Assembly: GCA_016861105.1 (NCBI GenBank)
Contig: BOKS01000002.1
Span: 1-64,000, forward strand
Reading direction: 5' to 3'
DNA from: Betaproteobacteria bacterium
GTDB lineage: Bacteria; Pseudomonadota; Gammaproteobacteria; Burkholderiales; Casimicrobiaceae
DNA length: 64,000 nucleotides
Shown: positions 27,480 to 37,335 of the stretch, piece after piece
How positions within the stretch are numbered: position 1 is the stretch's first letter
Layout: the number at the start of each line of letters is the position of its first letter
The notes under the pieces: model-generated
Seen by the model: only the letters and a program-made list of their open reading frames with translations
What the model was told of the DNA's origin: nothing
The model's database searches: none
Position numbers and translations under genes: made by a program

Positions 27480-27556
27480 CGCTGCGCGTCAGGTCCGGAC
27501 CGTGCCGGCGGCCGTCCTACGGTCCGGCCGCAGTCCGCCGGCGTTGATCTGGCGCA

Positions 27557-27584
27557 TTGTCGCCGACGGACGGTCGGGTAGCAT
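27557..27584 (+). promoter_or_regulatory. Candidate promoter of the 84-residue membrane protein gene
   Basis: TTGTCG at 27557-27562, a 16-base spacer and TAGCAT at 27579-27584. The predicted transcript would have a leader of about 75 bases. Both hexamers are imperfect. Confidence 0.4.
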
Positions 27585-27666
27585 GCGCGCACGTTTTTCG
27601 CTTGAACCCCTCCGAACGGCCGCCGCGGGAATCCCCGCCGGGCCCCATCGCCTGTCGAGATTCCCG

Positions 27667-27921
27667 ATGCAAGCCATCGATCTGCAGTTGCGCTCCGCCC
27701 TCGCGTTCGCCTACGCGTTCGTCATCGCGCGCGTCGTCGCCGCCGCGGCCTCCGGCGCCGAGGTCAACGTCGTGGCGGTGCTCGCCACCTACCTGCTGCT
27801 CGGCGGCGTGGCAGTCGTCCTGCGCGGCACGACGCCGGCCGACACCGACGTCAAGCAGGCGCGCACGATGGCGTTCGTCACGCTCGGCGCGCTGGCGGCC
27901 ACGGCGCCCGCGTTCTGGTAG
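27667..27921 (+). CDS. Small membrane protein of unknown function
   Basis: An 84-residue protein with two clear hydrophobic segments, about 10-32 (LAFAYAFVIARVVAAAA) and 37-55 (VVAVLATYLLLGGVAVVL), and a third weaker one at the C-terminus (70-83). DTDVKQARTMAFVT links them. I do not recognise a family. ATG 27667 is chosen because the membrane protein begins there; upstream in-frame starts would add a Pro/Arg-rich leader overlapping the presumed promoter. Confidence 0.6.
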   Translation: MQAIDLQLRSALAFAYAFVIARVVAAAASGAEVNVVAVLATYLLLGGVAVVLRGTTPADTDVKQARTMAFVTLGALAATAPAFW

Positions 27922-27951
27922 CGGCGTCGCGGCGTTTGCCGGCCCGGCCGC

Positions 27952-28299
27952 TCACTCGCCGCCCGCGGGTCCCCAGAACACGACCCACGTGACGAAGTCG
28001 TCGCCGAAGCCCTCGAAGCGGTGCGCGACGCCAGCGGGCACGAAGAACGCGGAGCCCGGCGCGAATGCGTGGCGCGTGCCGGCGACGACGAACTCGCCGC
28101 GGCCGCAGACCACGAAGTAGAGCTCGTCCTGCTCGTGCGGCGCCTGCGGGTCGTGGCCGCGCGGCGCGTAGAGCTCGACCGACATCGTGCCGTGCGCGAA
28201 GGCGCGCACGAAGCGCTCGCCCTGCGGCCAGCGCGCGCTCGGCGGTCCCGGCAGCCGGCGCAGCAATTCCTCGGCCGTCGCCTTCAGCGTGGCATCCAT
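27952..28299 (-). CDS. Cupin-domain protein
   Basis: A 115-residue single-domain cupin: PRGHDPQAPHEQDELYFVV is motif 1 with metal-ligand His/Glu residues, and PAGVAHRFEGF motif 2 with the last His. Small cupins of this kind include dioxygenases, isomerases and sensors; nothing fixes the substrate. Its position between the tryptophan dioxygenase and kynureninase-like genes might hint at aromatic metabolism, as 3-hydroxyanthranilate dioxygenase is also a cupin, but it is too short and lacks the characteristic sequence to be called that. Confidence 0.78.
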   Translation of the reverse strand: MDATLKATAEELLRRLPGPPSARWPQGERFVRAFAHGTMSVELYAPRGHDPQAPHEQDELYFVVCGRGEFVVAGTRHAFAPGSAFFVPAGVAHRFEGFGDDFVTWVVFWGPAGGE

Positions 28300-28399
28300 C
28301 GATGAGCTCCCGTCGGGGCTGGGTCGGCGCGGCAGCCTACGGGCGCGGCGGCGGCGCGTCAACCGGGCGGGACTGCCGCCGCCGTAGTATCGTCGACCC

Positions 28400-29626
28400 G
28401 TGCCGTCCACCGCCGATCCGCTCGACGCCGCGCTCGCCGCGCTCGGCCCGGCGCCGCTCGACGACGCGCGCCTGCGCGCGCACGTGTGGCCCCTGTTCGC
28501 GCGCGTGCTCGCGCGCAGTGCGCAGCGCGTCTACCTCGCGAACCACTCGCTCGGCCGGCCGCTGGATGCGATGGACGCGGACGTGCGCGAGGGACTCGCC
28601 GCCTGGTACGCCGACCTCGGCGGCGCGTGGTCCGCGTGGATGGCCGAGCACGATGCCCATCGCGCGCGGCTCGCACGGCTGCTCGGTGCCGCGCGGCCCG
28701 GTACGGTCGTGCCGCGCACGAGCGCGGCACAGGGCTTGCGGGCGGTCCTCAACAGCGCCGACGCGCCGCCGCGGGTGGTCGCCACGCGCGGCGAGTTCGA
28801 TTCGCTCGACGTCGTGCTGCGCGAGTACGCGAACCGCGGCCGGGTGCGCCTCGACCTCGTCGAGCCGGACGGCGACGGCGAGTTCCACGCCGAGGCGATC
28901 GTGCGCGCGATCGTGCCCGGGACCGGCCTCGTCGTGCTCTCGCAGGTGATGTTCCAGAGCGGCCAGGTGCTGCCGGAGCTCGGCGCGATCGTCGCGCACG
29001 CGCACCGCGTCGGGGCGCGCGTGCTGCTCGACGTCTACCACGCGCTCGGCGTGCTCCCGGTCGACGTCGCCGCGCTCGGCGTCGACTTCGCCGTCGGCGG
29101 CGCCTACAAGTACCTGCGCGGCGGCCCGGGCGCCTGCTTCCTGTACGTCGCGCCCGCGGTGCTCGACGCGGGCGTGCGCACGCTCGACATCGGCTGGTTC
29201 GCGAAGGAGGCGCCGTTCGGCTACGCCCGCCCCGATCCGCCGCGCCTCGCCGCCGGCGGCGACGCGTGGCTGGAGTCGACGCCGCCCGTGCTGACCTGGT
29301 ACCAGGCGCGCAGTGGCCAGCGCTTCACGCTGGGGATCGGCGTCGCGCGTCTGCGCGAGCACTCGCTGCGCCAGCAGCGCCGTCTCGTGGACCTCCTGGC
29401 GGAGCGCGGGATCGCGGGCGTCGGCGGCACGCCGGAGCGCGGGGCGTTCGTGGTCGTCCGGCGGTCGGATGCCGGCGCGGTGGCCGAGAAGCTGCGCGGA
29501 CAGGGCGTCGACGTCGACGCGCGCGGACGCTTCCTGCGCCTGTGTCCCGACGTGCTGACGGCCGACGAGGAGCTGGTGCACGCCGCGGGCGCGGTCGCCG
29601 CGGCCTGCGGCGGCGCGTGCGGCTGA
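28400..29626 (+). CDS. Kynureninase-like class V aminotransferase-fold PLP enzyme
   Basis: A 408-residue fold-type I PLP enzyme. VYLANHSLGRPLD matches the kynureninase N-terminal substrate motif, LLDVYHALGVLPVD holds the cofactor-aspartate region, and VGGAYKYLRGGPGACFLYV the Schiff-base lysine in kynureninase-like context. It may cleave kynurenine-type substrates, and kynA nearby supports this, but divergence from true KynU leaves a cysteine-desulfurase-like or aminotransferase role open. Start is GTG 28400; a TAGTAT box ends ten bases earlier, so any transcript from it would be nearly leaderless. Confidence 0.75.
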   Translation: MPSTADPLDAALAALGPAPLDDARLRAHVWPLFARVLARSAQRVYLANHSLGRPLDAMDADVREGLAAWYADLGGAWSAWMAEHDAHRARLARLLGAARPGTVVPRTSAAQGLRAVLNSADAPPRVVATRGEFDSLDVVLREYANRGRVRLDLVEPDGDGEFHAEAIVRAIVPGTGLVVLSQVMFQSGQVLPELGAIVAHAHRVGARVLLDVYHALGVLPVDVAALGVDFAVGGAYKYLRGGPGACFLYVAPAVLDAGVRTLDIGWFAKEAPFGYARPDPPRLAAGGDAWLESTPPVLTWYQARSGQRFTLGIGVARLREHSLRQQRRLVDLLAERGIAGVGGTPERGAFVVVRRSDAGAVAEKLRGQGVDVDARGRFLRLCPDVLTADEELVHAAGAVAAACGGACG

Positions 29627-29654
29627 GGCGGACGCCACGCAGTCCCGCAACGCC

Positions 29655-29702
29655 CCGTGCGCGTGCGGCAGCGGCCGCGCCCACAAGCGCTGCTGCGGCG
29701 CC
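29655..29702 (+). other. SEC-C zinc motif without a canonical start codon
   Basis: In the frame of the next gene, bases 29655-29702 encode PCACGSGRAHKRCCGA, a textbook SEC-C motif (CxCGSG, then CC) normally found within ten residues of a protein N-terminus or at a C-terminus. The frame is open from the stop at 29556-29558, but contains no ATG, GTG, TTG or CTG until GTG 29748. The natural start position is occupied by ACG at 29637, so the reading would be TQSRNAPCACGSG. Either a non-standard start is used, or the motif has been lost from the protein. Confidence 0.7.
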
Positions 29703-29747
29703 CTCGCGTCCGCGCATGCCGGTGGCAGCGCGCTTCCGCCGCCGGTC

Positions 29748-30980
29748 GTGCAGACGCTCGCCGCGGCGCTCGCGGCGCACCGCGAGCACCGCTTCGCGGC
29801 CGCCCGCGACGGCTACGTCGCCGCATTGCGCGTCGTGCCCGCACTGGCCGACGCGCTCCACATGCTGGGCGTCGTGCACCTGCAGACCGGCGAGCCGGCA
29901 CGGGCCGTCGCGCTCCTGCTGCGCGCCGCCGAGGCGTTCGACTGGAACGTGCCGGCCGTTCGCCACAACCTGCGCCTCGCGCTCGCCGCGCTGCTCGCGG
30001 ATCCCTCGGTGGCGCACCCCTGGGCGACGTGGCTCGCCTACCGCGAGGCCGTGGATGCCCGGCGGCGTCGCGCGCGCCCCTTCGCCGGGCGCATCAGCGT
30101 CGTCGTCCCGGCGTTCAATCACGCGCAGTGGGTCGGCGAGGCGCTGGACTCGCTGGCGACACAGACACGGCCCCCCGACGAGATCGTCGTCGTCGACGAC
30201 GGGTCGACCGACGGGACGGCGGAGCGGATCCGCGCGGCGCTGTCCCGCTGTCCGGGACGCCCCCGGTTCGTCTCCCGGTCCAACCGCGGGGCGGCCGCGA
30301 CGATCAACGAGGGGGTCGCCCTGACGAGCGGCGACTACGTCAACGTCCTCAACTCCGACGACCGGTTTCCGCCGACCCGCCTCGCCACGATGGCCGAGCA
30401 CGTGGCGGGCTGCGGTGCGGCCTGGGGATTCTCGCGCGCGACGTGCATCGGCGCGTCCGGCGAACCCGTGGCACCCGGCACCGCGGAGCGCTGCGACGCG
30501 ATCGCCGCGCTGATCGACGAGGTCGGGGCTGCGGCGAGTGTGGGCCTCGCGTTCCTGTCGGCCAATCCCGCGGTGTCGAGCGGCAGCCTGTTCTTCGCAC
30601 GGACGCTCCACGAGCGCCTCGGCGGGTTCGCCGACCTGCGCTACAACCACGACTGGGACTTCTGCCTGCGCGCGAGCCTGCTCGCCGAGCCGGTGTTCGT
30701 CGCGCGTGCCGAGTACGACTACCGGCTGCACGACGCCAACACGATCACGGGCGCGGGCGTGGCGGCCGCGGCCGAGGCCGCCCGGCTGTTCGAGCGCTTC
30801 CACGCGGCGGCCGCCGGAACCGCGGCGCCCGGGCAGCCGTTCGCGCCGGTCCCGGGCGTCTGGGGCGCGGCGTACTGGCTGCGCCTGCTGCAGGGCGGCC
30901 AGCCGGGCTTGCTTCCGCCGGACGTCCTGCGCGCGTGCGCGAAGGCGGCGACGCGGATCGCTGCCGGGATCGCGGCGTGA
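29748..30980 (+). CDS. Family 2 glycosyltransferase with TPR-like N-terminus
   Basis: From the first canonical start, GTG 29748, the protein has 410 residues; the conserved reading extends further upstream into a SEC-C motif. Residues 1-90 form TPR-like helices (AALAAHREHRFAAARDGY, ADALHMLGVVHLQTGEPARA). Residues from about 108 are a GT-A fold: RISVVVPAFNHAQWVGEALD, IVVVDDGSTDGTAERI, NVLNSDDRFPP (the DxD-type motif), and YNHDWDFCLR. It probably transfers a sugar from a nucleotide sugar to a surface glycan or protein. The next gene, another glycosyltransferase, begins inside its stop. Confidence 0.84.
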   Translation: MQTLAAALAAHREHRFAAARDGYVAALRVVPALADALHMLGVVHLQTGEPARAVALLLRAAEAFDWNVPAVRHNLRLALAALLADPSVAHPWATWLAYREAVDARRRRARPFAGRISVVVPAFNHAQWVGEALDSLATQTRPPDEIVVVDDGSTDGTAERIRAALSRCPGRPRFVSRSNRGAAATINEGVALTSGDYVNVLNSDDRFPPTRLATMAEHVAGCGAAWGFSRATCIGASGEPVAPGTAERCDAIAALIDEVGAAASVGLAFLSANPAVSSGSLFFARTLHERLGGFADLRYNHDWDFCLRASLLAEPVFVARAEYDYRLHDANTITGAGVAAAAEAARLFERFHAAAAGTAAPGQPFAPVPGVWGAAYWLRLLQGGQPGLLPPDVLRACAKAATRIAAGIAA

Positions 30981-31888
30981 CGACCGCAGCGCCCGTGGCG
31001 AGCGTGATCGTGGCGCTCAACCCCCACGACAACGACCTGCGCCGCATCTTCGCCGCGTGCGACGCGCAGCAGGGCATCGCCGCGCCCTACGAGGTGCTGG
31101 TGATCGACAACGGTGCGCGCGCCGGCGTGGCGGCGGCGTGCCGCGAGCACGCGGCCGCGCATCCGGGCACGGCGGTGGTCCACGTCGCGTGCGACCGCCG
31201 CGGACGGGCTGCCGCCAACAACGCGGGCATCCGCCGCGCCCGCGCCGGGCACTTGGTGTTCGTCGCCGACGATTTCATCCCGGCGCCGACGCTGCTGCGC
31301 GCGCACCTCGACTTCCAGCAGCAACTCGCGGCACCGGCTGCGGGCATCGGCCCCGCGTACTTCACGCCGGCGTGCGCCCGTGATCCCTTCCGCCGCTGGC
31401 TCGAGGACAGCGGACGGCTGTTCGGCGTGCCGTTCCGCACGGCGTCCGTCCAGTGGCCGGGCCAGTTCTTCTACGTGGGAAACGTCTCGCTGCCGCGAAG
31501 CGCGTTCGACCGCGTCGGCGGGTTCGACGAGCGCTTCGAGGACGACCTGCAGGACGACCTCGAGTTCGGCCTGCGCCTCGCCGCCGCGGGGATCCGCACG
31601 CACCTGCTGCCGGCGGCGGTCGCCTGGCACGACCACGACCTCACGCTCGACGAGCGGCTCGAGGCGATGCGGCGCGCGGGGCGCGCGGCGCGGCGGATGG
31701 AGGCGCGCGCAGCGGGCGCCAGGCCGTGGGCGCCGATCGTCGACCAGCCGGTCGCGCCGCTCGCTGCGCTGGCGGCGGTCGACCGCGCGACCGATCCCTC
31801 GGCGCAGGCCCGTGCCGAGTACTTCCGCGCGCGGGTCGACCTCGCGTTCATCGAGGGGTATCGCGCCGGGGACCCGGCCCCCCCTTGA
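30977..31888 (+). CDS. Family 2 glycosyltransferase
   Basis: A 303-residue GT-A enzyme: VASVIVALNPHDNDLRRIFA, YEVLVIDNGARAG, GRAAANNAGIRRARAGHLVFVADDF (DD motif), and DRVGGFDERFEDDLQDDLEFGLRL, which carries the usual ED base region. It likely acts with the previous gene, whose stop it overlaps (GTGA at 30977-30980). Its own stop, TGA 31886-31888, is the first three bases of a palindromic repeat, and the last residues GDPAPP may be altered by that insertion. Confidence 0.86.
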   Translation: MTTAAPVASVIVALNPHDNDLRRIFAACDAQQGIAAPYEVLVIDNGARAGVAAACREHAAAHPGTAVVHVACDRRGRAAANNAGIRRARAGHLVFVADDFIPAPTLLRAHLDFQQQLAAPAAGIGPAYFTPACARDPFRRWLEDSGRLFGVPFRTASVQWPGQFFYVGNVSLPRSAFDRVGGFDERFEDDLQDDLEFGLRLAAAGIRTHLLPAAVAWHDHDLTLDERLEAMRRAGRAARRMEARAAGARPWAPIVDQPVAPLAALAAVDRATDPSAQARAEYFRARVDLAFIEGYRAGDPAPP

Positions 31889-31979
31889 CCCCAAAACGAG
31901 GGTCAGAGTCGCATTTCCACGGCCAGCATCCAAGACGCACGGAAATGGAAATGCGAGTCTGACCCTCGATTTGGGGTCA
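31886..31979. repeat. REP-like palindrome A (GGGTCAGAG family)
   Basis: Arms 31886-31919 and 31946-31979, 34 bases each with 32 complementary, and a 26-base loop. Each arm begins TGACCCC and contains GAGGGTCAGA. The left TGA is the stop of the glycosyltransferase gene and the right TGA (minus strand) the stop of the DUF2970 gene, so the element sits flush between converging genes. Two other members are at 42.5 and 62.9 kb. Confidence 0.92.
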
Positions 31980-32258
31980 GGCGCCGGCGCTGCGGATCAC
32001 GATGCGGACCACCAGCAGGAGGGCGAGCACGAAGAGCGCCCCGCAGACCACCCCGACGATCACGACCTGATGCGGCCGGATGGTCAGCGCGTCGCGCTGC
32101 ATGTGCCGGCCCTTGCGGACGCCGAAGAAGCTCCAGAACACGGCGCCGAACACCTCGCGGAGCGTGGCGTCGCGGCGGGGTGGATCGTCGGCGGGTGGGC
32201 TGGGCTCGCGGCCGGGTGCCTCGTCGGCGCGAGGGCGCGGCGTCGTCTCGTGGGTCAT
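31977..32258 (-). CDS. DUF2970 small membrane protein
   Basis: A 93-residue protein: 32 disordered Pro/Arg-rich residues, then [20 protein letters not shown], the DUF2970 hallmark, and one C-terminal membrane helix (about 65-88). DUF2970 is common in betaproteobacteria and has no known function. ATG 32258 is used because the family core follows within 35 residues. The stop codon lies in the palindrome. It diverges from clpB. Confidence 0.85.
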   Translation of the reverse strand: MTHETTPRPRADEAPGREPSPPADDPPRRDATLREVFGAVFWSFFGVRKGRHMQRDALTIRPHQVVIVGVVCGALFVLALLLVVRIVIRSAGA

Positions 32259-32358
32259 CGTCGGTCGCTGCCTGCGGCGCACGCGACGCGCAGCGGGAAG
32301 CCGGCACCGATCGTAGCACGCACCCCGCGCCCTCCCGCCGGCGTGCCGGAAACATCCC

Positions 32359-32386
32359 CTTGAAAGCGCAGCGGATTCCCCCATGT
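32359..32386 (+). promoter_or_regulatory. Sigma-32 heat-shock promoter of clpB
   Basis: CTTGAAA at 32359-32365, 13-base spacer, CCCCATGT at 32379-32386: an exact match to the heat-shock consensus CTTGAAA-N13-CCCCATnT. It predicts a transcript start about 37 bases before the clpB ATG. Confidence 0.92.
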
Positions 32387-32429
32387 CGGTGACAGGAATG
32401 CGCCCCGGCCGAGGGGCGGGGAGAACCGC

Positions 32430-35018
<2,589 letters not shown>

Positions 35019-35062
35019 CCCGCGGCGAGGGTGCGGGCCGCGCGCCGGCGGTCCGGGGCGGC

Positions 35063-35091
35063 TTGACACGCGAATGAGAAGCATTATCATT
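35063..35091 (+). promoter_or_regulatory. Fur-controlled sigma-70 promoter
   Basis: TTGACA (35063-35068), 16-base spacer, TATCAT (35085-35090): 6/6 and 5/6 matches. A 19-base Fur box at 35073-35091, AATGAGAAGCATTATCATT, differs from AATGATAATCATTATCATT at two positions and covers the spacer and -10. Iron-loaded Fur bound here should block RNA polymerase. Confidence 0.88.
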
Positions 35092-35116
35092 CGTGAATGC
35101 CCCTCCGGAGCCGCCG

Positions 35117-35380
35117 ATGAGCCTTCCGCCCCCCGTGCCTTCCGCCCGGGCCGCCGCCGACCGCGTCGAGTCGGTCGTCGCCGGCACGCTGTGCCTGATG
35201 AGCTGCTACGCAAGCGATCCGCGGCGCTGCCACGCCGAGCGCATCGCGTCGAACCTCGCGCTGCTCGCCGAGGACGCTGCGGTGTCCGCCCCGATGCGGA
35301 CGCTCTGCCGGCGCATGTCCGAGCGCTGGGACGCGCTCGCCACGCTGGCGGCGGACGGCCGCCGGGGCGCGCTCCACTGA
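35117..35380 (+). CDS. Small cysteine-containing protein, predicted iron-regulated
   Basis: An 87-residue protein without signal peptide or membrane segment. The body is predicted helical: RVESVVAGTLCLMSCYASDP, RRCHAERIASNLALLAED, APMRTLCRRMSERWDALATL. Cysteines at 26, 30, 38 and about 69, with neighbouring His, could bind metal. I do not recognise a characterised family. Start ATG 35117 has CCGGAG at 35105-35110; an in-frame GTG at 35093 would begin inside the operator. It is the first gene behind a Fur-type promoter, so a role in iron limitation is inferred. Confidence 0.7.
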   Translation: MSLPPPVPSARAAADRVESVVAGTLCLMSCYASDPRRCHAERIASNLALLAEDAAVSAPMRTLCRRMSERWDALATLAADGRRGALH

Positions 35381-35385
35381 CTGCG

Positions 35386-35640
35386 ATGCCCGCCGACCCG
35401 TCGTCGTGCACTGCCGAGGCGCTGTGGGGTCCTCTGCTCGCGCACTACTCGCGCGTCGCGCGCGGCTGCGCGTGCCGCGGCGACGCCGACGCCGTCCGAT
35501 TGCTCGCGGCGCTCGCCGTGTGCGCCGGAGCGCCGCTGCTGCGGTGCACGGCGGCAGGGCTCGCCGTGGAGCTTCGACGTGGCAGCGCTGCGCGGGCTCA
35601 ACGCACGGCGGAACTCGCCGCCGCAGCCGCGGGTCTATGA
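35386..35640 (+). CDS. Second small cysteine-containing protein of the Fur-type operon
   Basis: An 84-residue protein five bases after the previous gene. Helical, with SRVARGCACRGDADAVRLL, ALAVCAGAPLLRCTAAG and an Ala-rich C-terminus; five cysteines in all. There is no signal peptide. No family recognised. Codon use resembles genuine genes here, and its tight spacing suggests co-expression with the first small protein under iron control. The short length means it could be a shadow frame, so confidence is moderate. Confidence 0.55.
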   Translation: MPADPSSCTAEALWGPLLAHYSRVARGCACRGDADAVRLLAALAVCAGAPLLRCTAAGLAVELRRGSAARAQRTAELAAAAAGL

Positions 35641-35890
35641 CGCGGGTCCGGCCGACTCCTCCGGACGCCTGCAAGCCGGCCCCTCGCGGGGCCGCCGCGA
35701 CGCGACAGCCCGCATGGGGTTGCGCGTCGCGGTCGTGCATGCACGCTGTGCTCCGCCGGCGCCCCGTCGCGCGGCCGGCGCGACGTCCCACGGGCGGCGG
35801 CGCACTGCCGCACCGGCCCCCCACGGGGGCCTGGCTTCCGCGGGGCCCGATTCCCGAGTCGTCCGCACGACACGGTCGCCGTCTTCGGTT
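35641..35890. other. Convergent intergenic region with two GC hairpins
   Basis: No gene is supported. Two perfect hairpins stand out: GGCCCC-TCGC-GGGGCC (35678-35693) and GGCCCCC-CAC-GGGGGCC (35815-35831). Both lie between the stop of the small iron-type operon and the stop of the DUF2917 gene and may act as weak terminators in each direction; neither has a T-tract. Confidence 0.45.
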
Positions 35891-36238
35891 TCAGACGTAC
35901 GGCGCCCAGCGGCGCCCGACGCGCGCGTCGTCCAGCCGCGCGAACCACGCGGCCACGCGGTCGAACCAGGGGAGCCGGCGCCCGCGCGCATCCAGGCGGC
36001 GCGCGGCGCGCCCCGCGATCACGACCGAGGTCGGCGCCTGCGCCGCCGCGATCGTGAGGCCGTTGCGCTCGATCGTCCAGGCGTCGCCGGCCTGCAGGAC
36101 GATGTCGCGCGCGTCGCCGTGCTGCGTCACCCACAGCCGGCCGCGCGTCACGCGCAGCGTGTTGCCGCGCGCATCGTCGAGGTGCAGCGCGGCGCCGTCG
36201 TCGAGGTCGAAGTGTCGTTCCGGTCCGGGGCAGGTCAT
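35891..36238 (-). CDS. DUF2917 protein
   Basis: A 115-residue protein whose core is the DUF2917 beta-fold: LHLDDARGNTLRVTRGRLWV, TQHGDARDIVLQAGDAWTI, and ERNGLTIAAAQ. The family is widespread in betaproteobacteria, often beside LysR regulators, and has no known biochemical role. ATG 36238 starts right before the domain, preceded on this strand by CAGGAGAG. It diverges from the LysR gene, a frequent regulator-target arrangement. Confidence 0.84.
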   Translation of the reverse strand: MTCPGPERHFDLDDGAALHLDDARGNTLRVTRGRLWVTQHGDARDIVLQAGDAWTIERNGLTIAAAQAPTSVVIAGRAARRLDARGRRLPWFDRVAAWFARLDDARVGRRWAPYV

Positions 36239-36260
36239 GGCGCTCTCCTGAAGGCATGCG

Positions 36261-36266
36261 TAGAAT
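36261..36266 (+). promoter_or_regulatory. Candidate -10 box of the LysR gene
   Basis: TAGAAT in the 146-base divergent gap, 118 bases before the LysR ATG. No -35 hexamer is clear. Confidence 0.3.
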
Positions 36267-36384
36267 GCATCCGGCCCGGCGCGGTCAGCGCACTGCGCCG
36301 CCGGCCGATGCACGAGCGACATCGTGGCCGAGACGGCGCGCGCCCGCCAACGACGAATGCGCATGCGATCGATGAGGCAGGCTC

Positions 36385-37335
36385 ATGCATAGGACGCTGC
36401 GGCGGCTGCCGTCGCTGGACTTCCTGCGCGGCTTCGAGGCGGTGGCGCGGCGCGGCTCGTTCACGCTCGCCGCGGAGGAGCTGTTCCTCACGCAGTCGGC
36501 GCTCTCGCGCCAGGTCAAGGCGCTGGAGGAGGCACTGGGCGTGCCGCTGTTCGAGCGCCGGCATCGCGCGGTGACGCTCACGCCGGCGGGGGCCGCGTTC
36601 CGCGGCGACGTGGCCGAGGCGCTGCGCGTGATCGCGGCGGCGGCGGAGCGCGCCGGCACGCGCAGCGACGCGCTGCGCGTCACGACGACGGTGTCGTTCG
36701 CGTCGCTCTGGGTGATCCCGCGGCTGCCCGCGTTCCGCGAGGCGCACCCCGAGGTGGAGGTCTTCCTGTCCGCCAACGACAGCTTCGTGGATCTCGCACG
36801 CGGCGACGTGGACCTCGCGATCCGCTACCTGGGCGCGGAGGTTCCGGCGTCGGCCGTCCGGCTGTTCGGCGAGCGCATGCTCCCCGTCGTGAGCCCGGCG
36901 GTGGCGAGGCGCGCGCCGCTGCGCACGCCGGCGGACCTCGCGCGACACGTGCTGCTCCACTTCGACGACCCGGAGGGGCGCCTGCCGTGGCTGCACTGGC
37001 CCACGTGGCTCGCCGCGAACGGGGCGGCGGGCCTCAAGCCCGCGGGATCGCTGCGCTTCACGCTCTACGACCAGCTGATCCAGGCCGCCGCGGGCGGGCA
37101 GGGTGTCGCGCTCGGCCGCCTGCCGCTCGTCCAGTCGTTCCTCGACCGCGGGCAGCTCGTGGCGCCGTTCCCGCGCCGCTACGATTCGCAGCGCGGCTAC
37201 TACGTCCTCGCCGCGCCGCACGCGGCCGCGCGACCGGACGTCGAGGCGTTCGTCGCGTTCCTGCGCGCCGAGGCGGCGAAGGCCGAGGCGGGCGGCGCGC
37301 CGGCGCGTCAGCGCTCGAAGGCGCTGAAGACGTAG
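36385..37335 (+). CDS. LysR-family transcriptional regulator (GcvA-like)
   Basis: A 316-residue regulator. N-terminal winged helix (about 10-68): LRGFEAVARRGSFTLAAEEL, TQSALSRQVKALEEALGVPL, FERRHRAVTLTPAG. The effector domain follows, with the GcvA-type features VTTTVSFASLWVIPRLPAF and GQGVALGRLPLVQ. The target may be the divergent DUF2917 gene, as LysR proteins often act on their divergent neighbour. The C-terminus overlaps the end of the converging cytochrome P460 gene by 28 bases. Confidence 0.92.
   Translation: MHRTLRRLPSLDFLRGFEAVARRGSFTLAAEELFLTQSALSRQVKALEEALGVPLFERRHRAVTLTPAGAAFRGDVAEALRVIAAAAERAGTRSDALRVTTTVSFASLWVIPRLPAFREAHPEVEVFLSANDSFVDLARGDVDLAIRYLGAEVPASAVRLFGERMLPVVSPAVARRAPLRTPADLARHVLLHFDDPEGRLPWLHWPTWLAANGAAGLKPAGSLRFTLYDQLIQAAAGGQGVALGRLPLVQSFLDRGQLVAPFPRRYDSQRGYYVLAAPHAAARPDVEAFVAFLRAEAAKAEAGGAPARQRSKALKT

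Noticed and set aside
27952-28299. Cupin as 3-hydroxyanthranilate 3,4-dioxygenase completing a kynurenine pathway
   Set aside because: At 115 residues it is too short and lacks the characteristic motifs of that enzyme.
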